Shown: positions 31,060 through 40,651, counted from the stretch's first letter. The stretch is 64,000 bases of DNA from Methanosarcina thermophila TM-1 (GCF_000969885.1 NZ_CP009501.1:1240001-1304000), one strand, 5' to 3'. Numbers and translations are program-made. The notes: generated by a model from the sequence alone, not told the origin.

Positions 31060-31779
31060 ATGGAAATATCATTTAGTAGATCGAAGTTCTCCTGGGCAGA
31101 ATATTTTTCGGATAAGAAAAAAGGAGGCCATAGATATTCTACCGATGAATTCCTATATAAGGAAGCTAAGGAGAACTTTTCCACCTCAGTGGAGGTAAAT
31201 CTCTTCTCGATTTTGGGTGCGGCGCCGGAGAGCTCTTGATATATTACGTGCCTTATTACGAAAGGGTGGTAGGTGTTGACTTCTCACGCTCGATGCTTTT
31301 TGAAGCTGAGAAGAAAATCTGGGAGAAAAATTATAAAAATGTAGACTTATTCCTTGCCGATGACAAAACAGTATGGGACAAGTTGAATTCTTCGTTTGAC
31401 CGGATCACGGCATCACAGGTTGTCCAGTACTTGACCCCTGAGCAAATAGATGCTTTTGTCAATAACGCCTGTAGTCATCTAAATGAAGGAGGCAAGATAA
31501 TCTTTTTTGACATAATTGATCCAAGGCTTTATCCCCTGTGGAAAATGGGATGGTTTTCACAGAATTTCAAACTCTGGAAAACATTACCTAAAGCTGGTAT
31601 CGGGAGCATCAAGCAGTTATCGGCTATCCTGAGAAACCGCCCCAGGGATATAATTGGGAATTCTCATAGCCCCCTACCTGATTGAAAAAATTGCCAAGAA
31701 TAACGGTTTCACTATGGAATATATAAAATCAATGTACTACGAGTACAGGTATCATGCAATATTATCAAGGACATCTTGA
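31060..31779 (+). pseudogene. Class I SAM-dependent methyltransferase, two frameshifts
   Basis: The ATG at 31060 has AAGGGGG upstream and begins EISFSRSKFSWAEYFSDKKKGG. Near 31185-31191 the frame shifts; the new frame reads GGKSLLDFGCGAGELL, which is methyltransferase motif I, then VVGVDFSRSML, motif II-like FDRITASQVVQYL and LNEGGKIIFFDI. At a run of five C (about 31670-31674) a second shift is needed: one C fewer would join SHSP to YLIEKIAKNNGF and EYRYHAILSRTS, ending at TGA 31779. The sequence is otherwise well conserved, so decay is recent or one shift is a sequencing error. Confidence 0.8.
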
Positions 31780-32164
31780 TATTTTTCAGATCGCAATCGC
31801 AGTATAAGACTCCTCAAATCATGTTCACATGAAGAACTTTATCGCATTATAACCTGAAATTTAGGGGAATGATTCTGGCTTTTACTGTTTATGATCTAAT
31901 TGCAATTTTTTTCAGAGAGAATTGTAAAAAGTATGTGATTTAAAATTGAGCCTTGAGAGAGCCTTGAGATTCATTCCCTGTCAATAAGAGTTAAAATTGA
32001 GCCTGAGATTCGTTCCCTGTCAATCTTAAACACTTGTAGGAAACTTACTGCAGGGATAAATTTCCTGTCCTTATCCCAGGCATTTTATTTTCGTGCACTA
32101 AAACCAGTCTCTTATGAGATATTTTTCCATATAACTGGGAAATCAGAAAATTGCCAGGGCTACC
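31780..32164. other. Intergenic region with a direct repeat
   Basis: No gene is seen. TTAAAATTGAGCC followed by TTGAGATTCATTCCCTGTCAAT (31939-31985) is repeated as a shorter version at 31991-32024. Confidence 0.45.
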
Positions 32165-32323
32165 TTCTTTAAAAGTATCATTATTTTCTTTTCCAATGCC
32201 GCCAATTCTATTTTCCGATGTGAGGGCAACTCGAAGCGAGCCATGCAGGCTATGATTGCAGGCGGAGTCCTGAACGTCATTCTGGATTCCATATTCATCT
32301 ATACCCTTAACATGGGAATCAAA
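32165..32323 (+). pseudogene. Fragment of a MATE-family transporter gene
   Basis: Fifty-three codons without a stop read FFKSIIIFFSNAANSIF, then RCEGNSKRAMQAMIAGGV and LNVILDSIFIYTLNMGI. This matches the middle of the intact MATE gene at 38159 (FTNVANSILRSEGDSKRAMQ; MILGSVLNVILDPIFIYTLGLGI). No start or further transporter sequence is present on either side. It is the remnant of a deleted or partly copied MATE gene. Confidence 0.85.
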
Positions 32324-32600
32324 AATACAATTAAAACACAGGAATATCAGGTGAAAAATAATATTGATATATTAAATTATACTCTTCATCTAAAATTATT
32401 GTAATATGTAAGTAAAATTTTGAAGATATTAACAAAAAAGCCGAAAGTAAATTAAACTAAAAATGCTCAATATCTGCTGAAAAATATTGATTCAAAGCAA
32501 ATTCTGTAATAAATCAATCGGAAATTTTGAAAAACATTTCAAAAAGCTATTGTACAGGTAATTAAATACCCCTAAATACCCCTAAAAGGAGGTATATAAG
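32324..32600. other. AT-rich leader before the first surface-protein gene
   Basis: No gene. Low-complexity A/T DNA that should contain the promoter for the gene at 32601; AATACCCCTAAATACCCCTAAAAGGAGG just before the start holds a small duplication (TACCCCTAAA) and the ribosome-binding site. Confidence 0.4.
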
Positions 32601-33440
32601 TTGAAAAAATATTTGCCCATACTGGTGATGTCGATTTTTGTTTTTGGGGCTGTGTTAACAGGTGCGGTTGCAAGTGCAGCCGATAACCCATTAGTAAATG
32701 ATACGGCATCAAAGATTTTAAACACAAATGAATCCGCTAATCAATCCGTAAATAAATCTGTTAATCAATCCGCCACCAATAAATCCGTTAATCAACCCGC
32801 CAATAAATCCGCTAATCAATCCATGCCCCTGAATGAGACCAGCCTTACCAATGTAACCGAAAGTGAAGCAGCAGTTCCTGTAGCAGAACAGAAATTCAGA
32901 GTAGGTCCGACAGTCACTCTGAGACCGGTTAATGATGTTATAACTGAAAACGAAGACGGCATTGTTGAACTTTATATCGATAACCCTTCCCTTAATGATG
33001 TGACTCTGAATGTAGACGCAAGGATCAGCGTACCTGCTGGAATTCACGTATACGGGCAGGGTTTTGCTCAGACAGGTGCTGCAGGTACAGTCTATGGAAC
33101 ATTTTCCGTGCCTCCTGGAAGCGCCCGAACAATCTACATCAACATTAAAGGAGAGAAAGTAGGTACTTTCACTGTACACTTCAGCGGTCTGTACTGGCCT
33201 GGAGATAACAAAGACGATTACAACCCGATTTCACTCAGCCACCCCTTTATAGTTGAGCAGGCTTCCAAAAATCCCGGAGAAGCCCCCAACTTTGAGGAGA
33301 GCAACCCCGAAGAAGCTTCCAGCTCTGAAGAGAGCGGAGGAATAAAAGCCGAAGGAGAAGGCTCATTTAGTGCTCCAGGATTCGAGATATTAATTGCGGC
33401 TATAGGACTGCTAGGAGTTTATGCTGCCAAGAGGAAGTAA
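32601..33440 (+). CDS. Surface protein with Asn/Ser repeats and PGF-CTERM-type anchor
   Basis: A 279-residue exported protein. It starts at TTG 32601 after AAAGGAGG, with a signal peptide (residues 1-~26, ends VASAAD). Residues ~40-75 repeat NKSVNQS-like units, a string of N-glycosylation sequons (NxS/T). A beta-sandwich domain (~95-215; GIVELYIDNPS, VPAGIHVYGQGF, PGSARTIYINI) follows, then an acidic Ser/Glu linker and a C-terminal APGFEILIAAIGLLGVYAAKRK-like sorting tail (PGF, hydrophobic helix, basic end) recognised by archaeosortase. Function is likely envelope-associated adhesion or structure. It is paralogous to the next gene. Confidence 0.82.
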   Translation: MKKYLPILVMSIFVFGAVLTGAVASAADNPLVNDTASKILNTNESANQSVNKSVNQSATNKSVNQPANKSANQSMPLNETSLTNVTESEAAVPVAEQKFRVGPTVTLRPVNDVITENEDGIVELYIDNPSLNDVTLNVDARISVPAGIHVYGQGFAQTGAAGTVYGTFSVPPGSARTIYINIKGEKVGTFTVHFSGLYWPGDNKDDYNPISLSHPFIVEQASKNPGEAPNFEESNPEEASSSEESGGIKAEGEGSFSAPGFEILIAAIGLLGVYAAKRK

Positions 33441-33597
33441 GTCAGGTTAAAAAAATATAAGCACGATTTCAGGAAAAATACATGCATTTTTCCTGTTTTA
33501 TTATTTCAATAAGCTAGGAAAGGCACCAATAACTTCGAAAAGCTTTTCAGCTAAGTTGACCGGACGTTTAAAGATCGCAGCCCAAAAAGGTGGTAGA

Positions 33598-34746
33598 ATG
33601 TCTCAAAGGGCTATATTAAAAACACTAATAATCTGCTTTTTAGTCGCTTGTTTCCTTGTAAGCAACCTTTCGTATGTATATGCGTCAGAGAGTTCAGCAG
33701 ATTCTAACGAAAATAAATCAAAGCCTTCAGAAGAAAGAATGCAGCCTTCACGTGAGGCACAGTATCTCGAAGAGCAGTCACAGCCCCCAGAAGATACAGA
33801 CACACAATCCTCAAAAAACGATGAGACCCAAAATGAAGGCGTAAAGCCTTTGGAGGGGGAAGAAAGTCAATCCTTGGAAAATACCCAATCAGAGTCTGCT
33901 GAGAAGACCGAAACAAATTCCGAGGGAAATCCTGAACTACCGACTGAAGAAACAAAAACTGATCCCCAGGAAGAACCGGAATTAGAACCGGCTGAAGAAA
34001 CCGAAGCAAATTCCCAGGAAAGTAAGGAAGCAGTATCATCAGAGAATACGGAAACTCAGCCCTCGGGGGGCACGAAAATAAAAACTGAGGATACAGGAAC
34101 GCAAACCTCAGAAGAAACAGAAATTTCAGAGGATACCGAGAGCGAATCTTCGCGTAGTAAAGGAGACTCGTACCATATAATACGCTCAGAATATACTAAA
34201 ATTGAGAATAACAACTACATACAGCCTGAGCCTGCACAAAAAACAGCTCCAGAGAACACAAAATCAGCCGGGAACTCCAAACCTGCACCCCCCTCTGCAA
34301 GTGTCAGTCTCCATGGTGAAAAGACCTGGGTTATTGCTGGGGAAGACATTCTGCTCAAACTGTCAGCTGTCAATCTTATCACAAAACCTGTAATGCATGT
34401 GCAGGTTATTATTATTCCACCGTCAGGAATGAGTGTCTCTTCCTCGGAGTTTGTCCAGTCGGGTGCAGGTCAGTATACGACAACATATGAACTTGAGCCT
34501 GGACAGGGCAGGGATATTGAAGTAAGAATTGAGACTAACCAGCCTGGAGATTTTACTGTCAAAGGCAGAGTAATATATTATTTCGGCGAAGATACTGAGA
34601 ACGTGGAAGATTATACGCTTGACCTTCCTATACACGTGGAAGAAAAGCCGTATGCTGTAGAAGAAAGCCTGCCCGGATTCAAACTGGTGAGCCTGGTATG
34701 CATATTAGGGGCTGTATTTTTCTTTAAAAGACGCTCGTTATTGTGA
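33598..34746 (+). CDS. Second surface protein: long Glu/Thr/Ser-rich stalk and PGF-CTERM-type anchor
   Basis: A 382-residue exported protein. ATG 33598 follows AAAGGTGG; a longer frame begins at 33556 without a good site. A signal peptide (ILKTLIICFLVACFLVSNLSYVYA) is followed by ~200 residues of low-complexity acidic Glu/Thr/Ser/Gln sequence, likely an extended and possibly glycosylated stalk. Residues ~235-355 form a beta domain similar to that of the upstream gene (PPSGMSVSSSEFVQSGAGQY; EPGQGRDIEVRIE). The end is LPGFKLVSLVCILGAVFFF then basic residues, an archaeosortase-type anchor. The two genes are co-directional, 157 bases apart. Confidence 0.8.
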   Translation: MSQRAILKTLIICFLVACFLVSNLSYVYASESSADSNENKSKPSEERMQPSREAQYLEEQSQPPEDTDTQSSKNDETQNEGVKPLEGEESQSLENTQSESAEKTETNSEGNPELPTEETKTDPQEEPELEPAEETEANSQESKEAVSSENTETQPSGGTKIKTEDTGTQTSEETEISEDTESESSRSKGDSYHIIRSEYTKIENNNYIQPEPAQKTAPENTKSAGNSKPAPPSASVSLHGEKTWVIAGEDILLKLSAVNLITKPVMHVQVIIIPPSGMSVSSSEFVQSGAGQYTTTYELEPGQGRDIEVRIETNQPGDFTVKGRVIYYFGEDTENVEDYTLDLPIHVEEKPYAVEESLPGFKLVSLVCILGAVFFFKRRSLL

Positions 34747-34831
34747 GAACATAAAATCAAAGTTGCCTGTCCTGCAGGCAACTGATGAATAAATCAGGTA
34801 AGGTCATAAATCAGGTAAGGTCATATAAATA

Positions 34832-35509
34832 TCAGATAAGATCCATAAGATGGACTGTGGATTCGTGGATCAGGTAATCGGCTTCGGTAGAATTCAACCT
34901 GCATTCAGCTCTCGTTTTATTAACGAAAGCATTAAAAGTGCTAATTTTCTTTATAGCTTTAGCATCATTTCCTTTTTGAAGATGACAGAGTATGTTGTTG
35001 ACTTTTACGTTGAGGGCAGTTTTAGTTGAGTCATCAGCGCAGTCAAGCTCATCCACGAAGCTGCTTACGACGGGGTATCCTGCGTCTATCCAGACTTTGA
35101 TCCCTTCATTCATGTTATAAACATTGCTGTAACCGGCGTTTACCACGACTTTGCTTGCATTGGTGCTTCGTGTCCCGGTTTTACAATAAATAAGTATTTT
35201 TGTATTACAATCATCCGGCAACTCATCCGTTCGATTTGCCAGCAGATATTCATAAGACAAAATCGGCTCTCCGGGCGGATTCTTGAGGCTCGTGACCGGT
35301 ATCAATACCGCTCCTTTGATATGCGCTGCATGGAATTCATCAGGGGTACGTACATCGAGAATGAAGACATTACCTTCTTCAATCATATTCTTGGCATCAT
35401 TAACACTTACATTTGTGTATGTGCTGCCCTCGGCTCCTGCAACACCTGGTGCGATTATGAGAAAAGCAAAGAGAATTGCAGCAAGATATGGTAAATACTG
35501 CTTATCCAA
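34832..35509 (-). CDS. Exported rhodanese-domain protein
   Basis: A 225-residue protein with a signal peptide (YLPYLAAILFAFLIIAPGVAGA) starting at TTG 35509 behind GAGGGATCT. The rhodanese domain (~30-150) has FILDVRTPDEFHAAHIKGAVLIP, the active-site loop ILIYCKTGTRS with catalytic Cys, and VYNMNEGIKVWIDAGYPV. The remaining ~75 residues form a helical C-terminal extension with one Cys pair-like context (ELDCADDS, ILCHLQKG). It should act outside the membrane on thiosulfate-like or persulfide sulfur; the acceptor is unknown. It is convergent with the surface-protein genes. Confidence 0.9.
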   Translation of the reverse strand: MDKQYLPYLAAILFAFLIIAPGVAGAEGSTYTNVSVNDAKNMIEEGNVFILDVRTPDEFHAAHIKGAVLIPVTSLKNPPGEPILSYEYLLANRTDELPDDCNTKILIYCKTGTRSTNASKVVVNAGYSNVYNMNEGIKVWIDAGYPVVSSFVDELDCADDSTKTALNVKVNNILCHLQKGNDAKAIKKISTFNAFVNKTRAECRLNSTEADYLIHESTVHLMDLI

Positions 35510-35739
35510 TCAGATCCCTCCATTTTATCCAGTTCTACACACCTGAATTTTGAATTTTTTGGATAATTATTCAAAGCGTACTGACGCCCAAACCTGAGTA
35601 ATCATCCAGAATGAACTATTTATTCATACAGTTTGTTCAGATATCTTATCTAAGATGGGTAATCTTTAGATAGTACTTCAACTTATATCATCTTTTTTAA
35701 TTTTATTTAGGACTGAAGGCCCATTGTACTTTTCCATTT

Positions 35740-37551
35740 TTACATTTCGAACCTTGTCATAACTCCGTGAAGCTCGTCGGTAGGGAGCCTGTAAAACTGG
35801 ACAAATGAAGGTGACAATTTCTTAATTACGGAAAATATTCTCCAGACTATATTACTGGTAAATATATCTTCTACTCCGTAGAAAATTGCTTTTTCATAAA
35901 TGCCCTGGTCTTTCAAAATCTGTTCGACGTCAACAATTTCCATATATCCTGCTCTTATTTCAAAAACTTTTAATCCTTTTGCCGGTTCTGCTGTAAACGA
36001 GCTTTCTACTCCAAAAGGACTGTCAGACTTAATAATTGAAATAAAAATATTATTTTCATAAATGATGTTATTTTTAAACATTACATGGGAAATATATTGG
36101 GGAATTCTGGTTATATCCCGTGTAAAGAAAAGTGCAGTTCCACTGATTTTATTTTCAGCAGCATATAGATGATTATATTTTTCAAGGAAATCATCGATTT
36201 TTACAGGCTTCAGCACTTCGTAAAGTCTCTTCTGCCCCGATGTGTATATCACAATAAGAGAGAAGATAAAGAGTGCTATGATAATTGACCAGTAGCCTCC
36301 ATGCGGGATTTTGTAAGTATTTGAGAGAAGGAATATAAAGTCAACAAATGTTATGAACAGCGAGATTATAGTCTTCGATATATCTTTTTTGTAATAGAAT
36401 ATTGAGGCCATCAGTATGCCTGTAATTGTCATGTTCCCTGTAACCGCCAATCCATATGCGGCTGCAAGATTGCTCGATTCCTGAAACACAAGCATCATAA
36501 ATAATACAGCGATTAGAAGCATCCAGTTTACTGCCCCTATATATATCTGTGATCTCAATTGCCCGGAGGTATAATCAATCTTTAGCATTGGCATTACTCG
36601 GGTTGTTATTCCCTGATATACTATTGAAAACACACCGCTAATCATAGCCTGCGAAGCAATAATCGTTGCAACGATGCTCAGGACAAGAAATGGTATATAG
36701 ATAATGCTGGCTTGTTGAGACACCATCTCAAATAATACATTTGTTGAGTCTGGATTTCTAATAAGGAATGATCCCTGCCCAAGATAATTCAAAACCAATG
36801 CTGCAAATACCAGTTTCCAGGCATTTAAAATGGGCTTTCTCCCCAGATGGCCCATATCGGCATATAATGCTTCACCCCCGGTTGCGCATAGAATCACTTC
36901 GGATAGTACAAAAAATCCCGCAATTCCACTATCCAGAAGAAAGCTGATGGCATAATAAGGGTTGATGGCTTTAATTACGCCTGGCGCATAAAATATTGAA
37001 GAAATTCCAAAAAATGCAAGGGATGCAAACCATAAAAACATTATCGGGCCAAATACCCATGTAATCTTTTCTATTCCCTTACTCTGGACTGAAAAAAGGA
37101 TTATAGCAATTATACCGGCAATTAAGATCAGAACACTCTGTCCTGTATTTTCAAAACCAGAAACGATGCGTACTCCCTCAACGGCACTGAGTATGCTTAT
37201 TGCAGGCGTAATAACGCCGTCTCCAATAAGGAATGAAATACCTATATAGGCTAATATTGTGACTAAATAAACCTTTCTGCCTGACCTTAAAAGGGGAATA
37301 AGTATTTCTTTTAAGACAATAGTTCCTCCTTCACCCTTTTTACTAAGGCTCATGGCAAGCCAGGCGTATTCCATAGTCACGATAATGATAAGTGTCCAGA
37401 TAATTAGAGATAAAACTCCTATTACATGAGTTTCAGTCGGTTTTGTAAGAAGAAAGATAACTGTCAGGGTATAAATGGGACTGGTCCCGATATCACCAAA
37501 AACCAGACCCATAGACTTCACTGCTTCCCTGAGTTCTGTTTTGGATAACAT
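35740..37551 (-). CDS. kup: Kup-type potassium uptake transporter
   Basis: A 603-residue KUP/HAK/KT family protein mediating K+ uptake with protons. It begins with the family hallmark MGLVFGDIGTSPIYTL and has about twelve membrane helices, including IGISFLIGDGVITPAISILSAVEG, GEALYADMGHLGRKPI and AYGLAVTGNMTITGI. The C-terminal ~130 residues form the cytoplasmic domain (GTALFFTRDITRIPQYI). Length is normal. It stands alone. A tandem duplication lies upstream beyond its start. Confidence 0.96.
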   Translation of the reverse strand: MLSKTELREAVKSMGLVFGDIGTSPIYTLTVIFLLTKPTETHVIGVLSLIIWTLIIIVTMEYAWLAMSLSKKGEGGTIVLKEILIPLLRSGRKVYLVTILAYIGISFLIGDGVITPAISILSAVEGVRIVSGFENTGQSVLILIAGIIAIILFSVQSKGIEKITWVFGPIMFLWFASLAFFGISSIFYAPGVIKAINPYYAISFLLDSGIAGFFVLSEVILCATGGEALYADMGHLGRKPILNAWKLVFAALVLNYLGQGSFLIRNPDSTNVLFEMVSQQASIIYIPFLVLSIVATIIASQAMISGVFSIVYQGITTRVMPMLKIDYTSGQLRSQIYIGAVNWMLLIAVLFMMLVFQESSNLAAAYGLAVTGNMTITGILMASIFYYKKDISKTIISLFITFVDFIFLLSNTYKIPHGGYWSIIIALFIFSLIVIYTSGQKRLYEVLKPVKIDDFLEKYNHLYAAENKISGTALFFTRDITRIPQYISHVMFKNNIIYENNIFISIIKSDSPFGVESSFTAEPAKGLKVFEIRAGYMEIVDVEQILKDQGIYEKAIFYGVEDIFTSNIVWRIFSVIKKLSPSFVQFYRLPTDELHGVMTRFEM

Positions 37552-38158
37552 AGTTCTTCACCTTATTTTCCAGAAATCCGGGCAAAAACATAATTTGAAA
37601 TAAAAGTTTTATGCATTCAAATCCTAAGACCAAAAATCAAGATTTTCTTCTGCCCTATAAGAGAAAGAGGTATGAAATTTATTGAATCCCTGGATTCAAG
37701 ATCCACTGTTTCATATGACTTGTCTCTATGATTCAAGATTCACTGTTTCATATGACTTGTCTCTATCTGCGAGTCTTTATTTGTTATCTGTGGTTTGTAA
37801 TTTAGTTCTCAATAATATAAGAACGGATTTTATTCTAACAATTGGTAACCCCGAGAATTACTTTTTCGTATATAAAGGCTGTGACCCTTTGTACCTGTGG
37901 GACTGGAATTAATACATATTATGCCAGTCTAATGCCAGTCAATCTATTCCAGTTTTGTTTCACAAGAAATGTTAAGAGTATATCTTAGTTAACATCCATA
38001 TTAACACACATACAGCTATCAATAAAATTGCATAAAATAAGTAAACGGTAATGGTAGAAGACGGAATGATAAAAAATTGTACTCAACAATCAACGAAGAT
38101 ATATACAGAAAAGAAGCAGAGGAAAAAAGGAAAGCCGTAAAAAAATGAGAGGAGTTTT
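37552..38158. other. Divergent intergenic region with a tandem duplication
   Basis: About 600 AT-rich bases between kup and the MATE gene. A 37-base unit starting GATTCAAGATYCACTGTTTC and ending TGTCTCTAT is directly repeated at 37693-37729 and 37730-37766. A 76-codon open frame over it is an artefact of the repeat. Promoters for both flanking genes are expected here. Confidence 0.6.
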
Positions 38159-39568
38159 TTGGTCGAAGAAAAAGGTTTTCTTGTGCATAAAGAGACAACA
38201 GAAGGAGTAAATATTCTTCTCGGTGACCCCCAGAAAGCCGTTATCAAGCTATCAATTCCTATAATAGTTGCAATGTCTGTGCAAACAATATACAACCTTA
38301 CAGACACCTTCTGGGTTGCGGGGCTGGGAGCTGATGCTCTGGCTGCTATGGGATTTGCATTTCCTTTTTTCCTTATCCAGATGGCACTTACAGGCGGGTT
38401 GGGAGTTGGAGGAGGGTCTGCAATTTCCAGGCGGATCGGAGCCAGAGATAAAACAGGCGTAGATAACGTTGCCCTGCATACCTTTGTGATAATGCTCACC
38501 CTGACAGCTGTACTGACCGTGCTTGGATTAGCTTTTGTGGAAGATCTTTTCGTATACAGTGGAGCCGCCGGAAGAACGACGGAGCTCGGAATCAGTTATG
38601 CCAGGGTGTTTTTCGGGGGCAGTTTTATATTCTTCTTTACTAATGTTGCAAACTCCATCCTGAGAAGTGAAGGGGATTCAAAAAGGGCTATGCAGTCAAT
38701 GATTCTTGGCTCAGTCCTGAACGTAATACTCGATCCCATATTTATATATACTCTGGGGTTGGGAATTGCAGGAGCCGCCCTAGCAACCGTTGTCGCTTAT
38801 GCCAGTTCCGGACTGCTGATGTTTTACTGGTTTTTCATCAAAAAAGATACCTATGTAGCTTTCAGGTTCAGTTCCTTCAAATTCGATAAAGCGATAGTAA
38901 AAGATATTTTCAGGGTCGGAATACCCTCCTCAGTTGAGCAGCTTGCCCTGGCGCTGACCGCACTTATAATGAATATTATAATCACGGATATCAGCAGTAC
39001 AGATGGAGTTGCGGTCTATGCCACAGCCTGGAGAGTGACAGGCATAGCAGTTACGCCCCTGATAGGAATTTCAATCGCTATGGTCTCAATTGGAGGAGCT
39101 GCTTTTGGGGAAAAGGATTTTAAAAAAGCCCAGAATGCTCTTTTTTACGCAGTTAAAATCGGATTTCTGGTCGAAGCCGTAATTGCGGTTTTCGTATTCG
39201 TTTTTGCTCCAGAAATTGCTGCTGTCTTTACACAGACCGAAGACGCTGCCCGGATTGCACCAGAACTCACGAGACTCCTTAAGATCATGACAGTGTTCTA
39301 TCCGGCAGTCGCCTTTGGGATGCTTTCCGCTTCTTTCTTCCAGGGAGCAGGAAAAGGCACCAACGCTCTTATAGCTACGCTTTTGCGCAGCCTGATTATG
39401 ACCCCTCTCTTTGCCTTAATTTTTGCTTTCGAATTCAACTGGGGGCTTTCTGGCGTCTGGTGGGGGCTTGTTGCGGGGACAGTAATTGGTTCACTGATTA
39501 CTTTCATCTGGGCACATACATACCTGAAATGTCTAATTCGTACGGATATGAGTTTAAAGAAATACTAA
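38159..39568 (+). CDS. MATE-family multidrug/sodium efflux transporter
   Basis: A 469-residue MATE transporter with about twelve membrane helices in two homologous halves. Typical sequence includes LSIPIIVAMSVQTIYNLTDTFWVAGLG, GGGSAISRRIGA, ILRSEGDSKRAMQ and GIPSSVEQLALALTALIMN. It exports cationic drugs or metabolites using Na+ or H+. The start is TTG 38159 with GAGAGGAG six bases upstream. MarR and TrmB-type regulator genes follow on the same strand and may control it. A 53-codon fragment of a related gene is at 32165. Confidence 0.95.
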   Translation: MVEEKGFLVHKETTEGVNILLGDPQKAVIKLSIPIIVAMSVQTIYNLTDTFWVAGLGADALAAMGFAFPFFLIQMALTGGLGVGGGSAISRRIGARDKTGVDNVALHTFVIMLTLTAVLTVLGLAFVEDLFVYSGAAGRTTELGISYARVFFGGSFIFFFTNVANSILRSEGDSKRAMQSMILGSVLNVILDPIFIYTLGLGIAGAALATVVAYASSGLLMFYWFFIKKDTYVAFRFSSFKFDKAIVKDIFRVGIPSSVEQLALALTALIMNIIITDISSTDGVAVYATAWRVTGIAVTPLIGISIAMVSIGGAAFGEKDFKKAQNALFYAVKIGFLVEAVIAVFVFVFAPEIAAVFTQTEDAARIAPELTRLLKIMTVFYPAVAFGMLSASFFQGAGKGTNALIATLLRSLIMTPLFALIFAFEFNWGLSGVWWGLVAGTVIGSLITFIWAHTYLKCLIRTDMSLKKY

Positions 39569-39794
39569 CATTATGAAGTATTGAACCCTGTATCACAAAG
39601 TATAAATACAATTTAGATTGAATTAGTAAGAAATCAAACAATTAAATAAACGAACAGTAAGAATATGAACTATCAATTTGAAAGATGAGCTGAAAAACAG
39701 GCATAATTTTTCACTATAAGTTCTATTTAAAGGCTTATTGAGAAACTCTTTCAATTTAACATCCGAATTAGAAAACTTCTGGCTGTGGATATCA

Positions 39795-40256
39795 ATGAAA
39801 GAAAAAAAAATAAAAGAAGCAGTAAAACTGCAGTTTGAGATGTTTCATCTGTTTCATAAAAACTTTGCCAGAATCTTTCACCAAACTGGAAACGGGCCTT
39901 ATAACCTGAATAAAAACCAGAACCGGGCTATCATGATTATCGGGGCAGTAGATAATATAATGCCTACAACCCTGGGAAAGTGCCTTGATCTTCAGAAAGG
40001 AAGCCTGACAAGCATGATTGATGCCCTGGAAAAAGAGGGACTTGTCTACAGGAAAGGAGATCCCGAGGACAGAAGAAAAACACTTATTTCTCTTACTGAA
40101 GAGGGGATAGCTTACAGGGAATGGTTTATGGAGGAACTCGAAAAAAAAGCCTCCGAGATCCTCAGAAGGCTGGGTGAAGAGGATATCCTTGCATACCAGG
40201 AAAGCCTGAAGACAATACTTGCAATGCTCAAGAAGCTTGATAGGCTGCCTGAATAA
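39795..40256 (+). CDS. MarR-family transcriptional regulator
   Basis: A 153-residue winged-helix protein from ATG 39795; the frame extends to TTG 39738, which would add 19 residues not typical of the family. Features: NKNQNRAIMIIGAVDNIMPTTLGKCLDLQKGSLTSMIDALEKEGLV (DNA-recognition helix) and the wing YRKGDPEDRRKTLISLTEEG. MarR proteins usually repress neighbouring efflux or stress genes, and the MATE transporter is directly upstream. Twenty-two bases separate it from the next regulator. Confidence 0.9.
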   Translation: MKEKKIKEAVKLQFEMFHLFHKNFARIFHQTGNGPYNLNKNQNRAIMIIGAVDNIMPTTLGKCLDLQKGSLTSMIDALEKEGLVYRKGDPEDRRKTLISLTEEGIAYREWFMEELEKKASEILRRLGEEDILAYQESLKTILAMLKKLDRLPE

Positions 40257-40278
40257 AAGAATCTTGAGGAGGCCTTCA

Positions 40279-40632
40279 ATGCGCACCGAACTTATAGACA
40301 AGTTAAAGAAACTGGGGTTTACGGAGAATGAGGCAAAAGTTTATGTCGGACTCCTGAGCTTGAATGAAGCTACAGCAAGGGAAATTCATGAATTTACTCA
40401 TGTGCCCAGGCCAAAGATTTACTCTGTGCTGGAAAGGATGGTAAAAAAGGGGTACGTGGAAGTTATAGAAGGAACTCCTGCCATTTTCAGAAGCATAGAC
40501 CCTGAGCAATTGACCGAAAAGCTCAAAAATGAATTCCTCCTCTCCCTGAATGAGACCTTAAAAGAACTTAATTTCACAGAAAACCGGAAGAAAGAACTTA
40601 ATTTTCACAGGAAATCGGAAAAAGGATCTTAA
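40279..40632 (+). CDS. Shortened TrmB-family regulator ending in a tandem repeat
   Basis: The ATG at 40279 follows GAGGAGG. The product is 117 residues: a complete TrmB winged helix (LGFTENEAKVYVGLLSLNEATAREI...VPRPKIYSVLERMVKKGYVE, AIFRSIDPEQLTEKL) followed by a degenerate tail. The tail is encoded by three copies of a ~30-base repeat (40561-40590, 40591-40620, 40621-40651), each starting AAAGAACTTAATTTCACAG or similar; a stop falls in the third. Full TrmB proteins have another ~130+ residues for sugar binding, missing here. It may be a functional DNA-binding stub or a recently truncated gene. Confidence 0.75.
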   Translation: MRTELIDKLKKLGFTENEAKVYVGLLSLNEATAREIHEFTHVPRPKIYSVLERMVKKGYVEVIEGTPAIFRSIDPEQLTEKLKNEFLLSLNETLKELNFTENRKKELNFHRKSEKGS

Positions 40633-40651
40633 TTTCACAGAAAACAGGAAG
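40561..40651. repeat. Three ~30-base tandem repeats at the end of the TrmB-like gene
   Basis: Units AAAGAACTTAATTTCACAGA... at 40561, 40591 and 40621 differ at few positions; the third is 31 bases and so falls out of frame. The expansion sits exactly where the C-terminal domain of the regulator would begin. Confidence 0.8.

Noticed and set aside
37682-37912. A 76-codon open frame before the MATE gene
   Set aside because: Its first half is a direct translation of the 37-base tandem duplication, and it has no ribosome-binding site.
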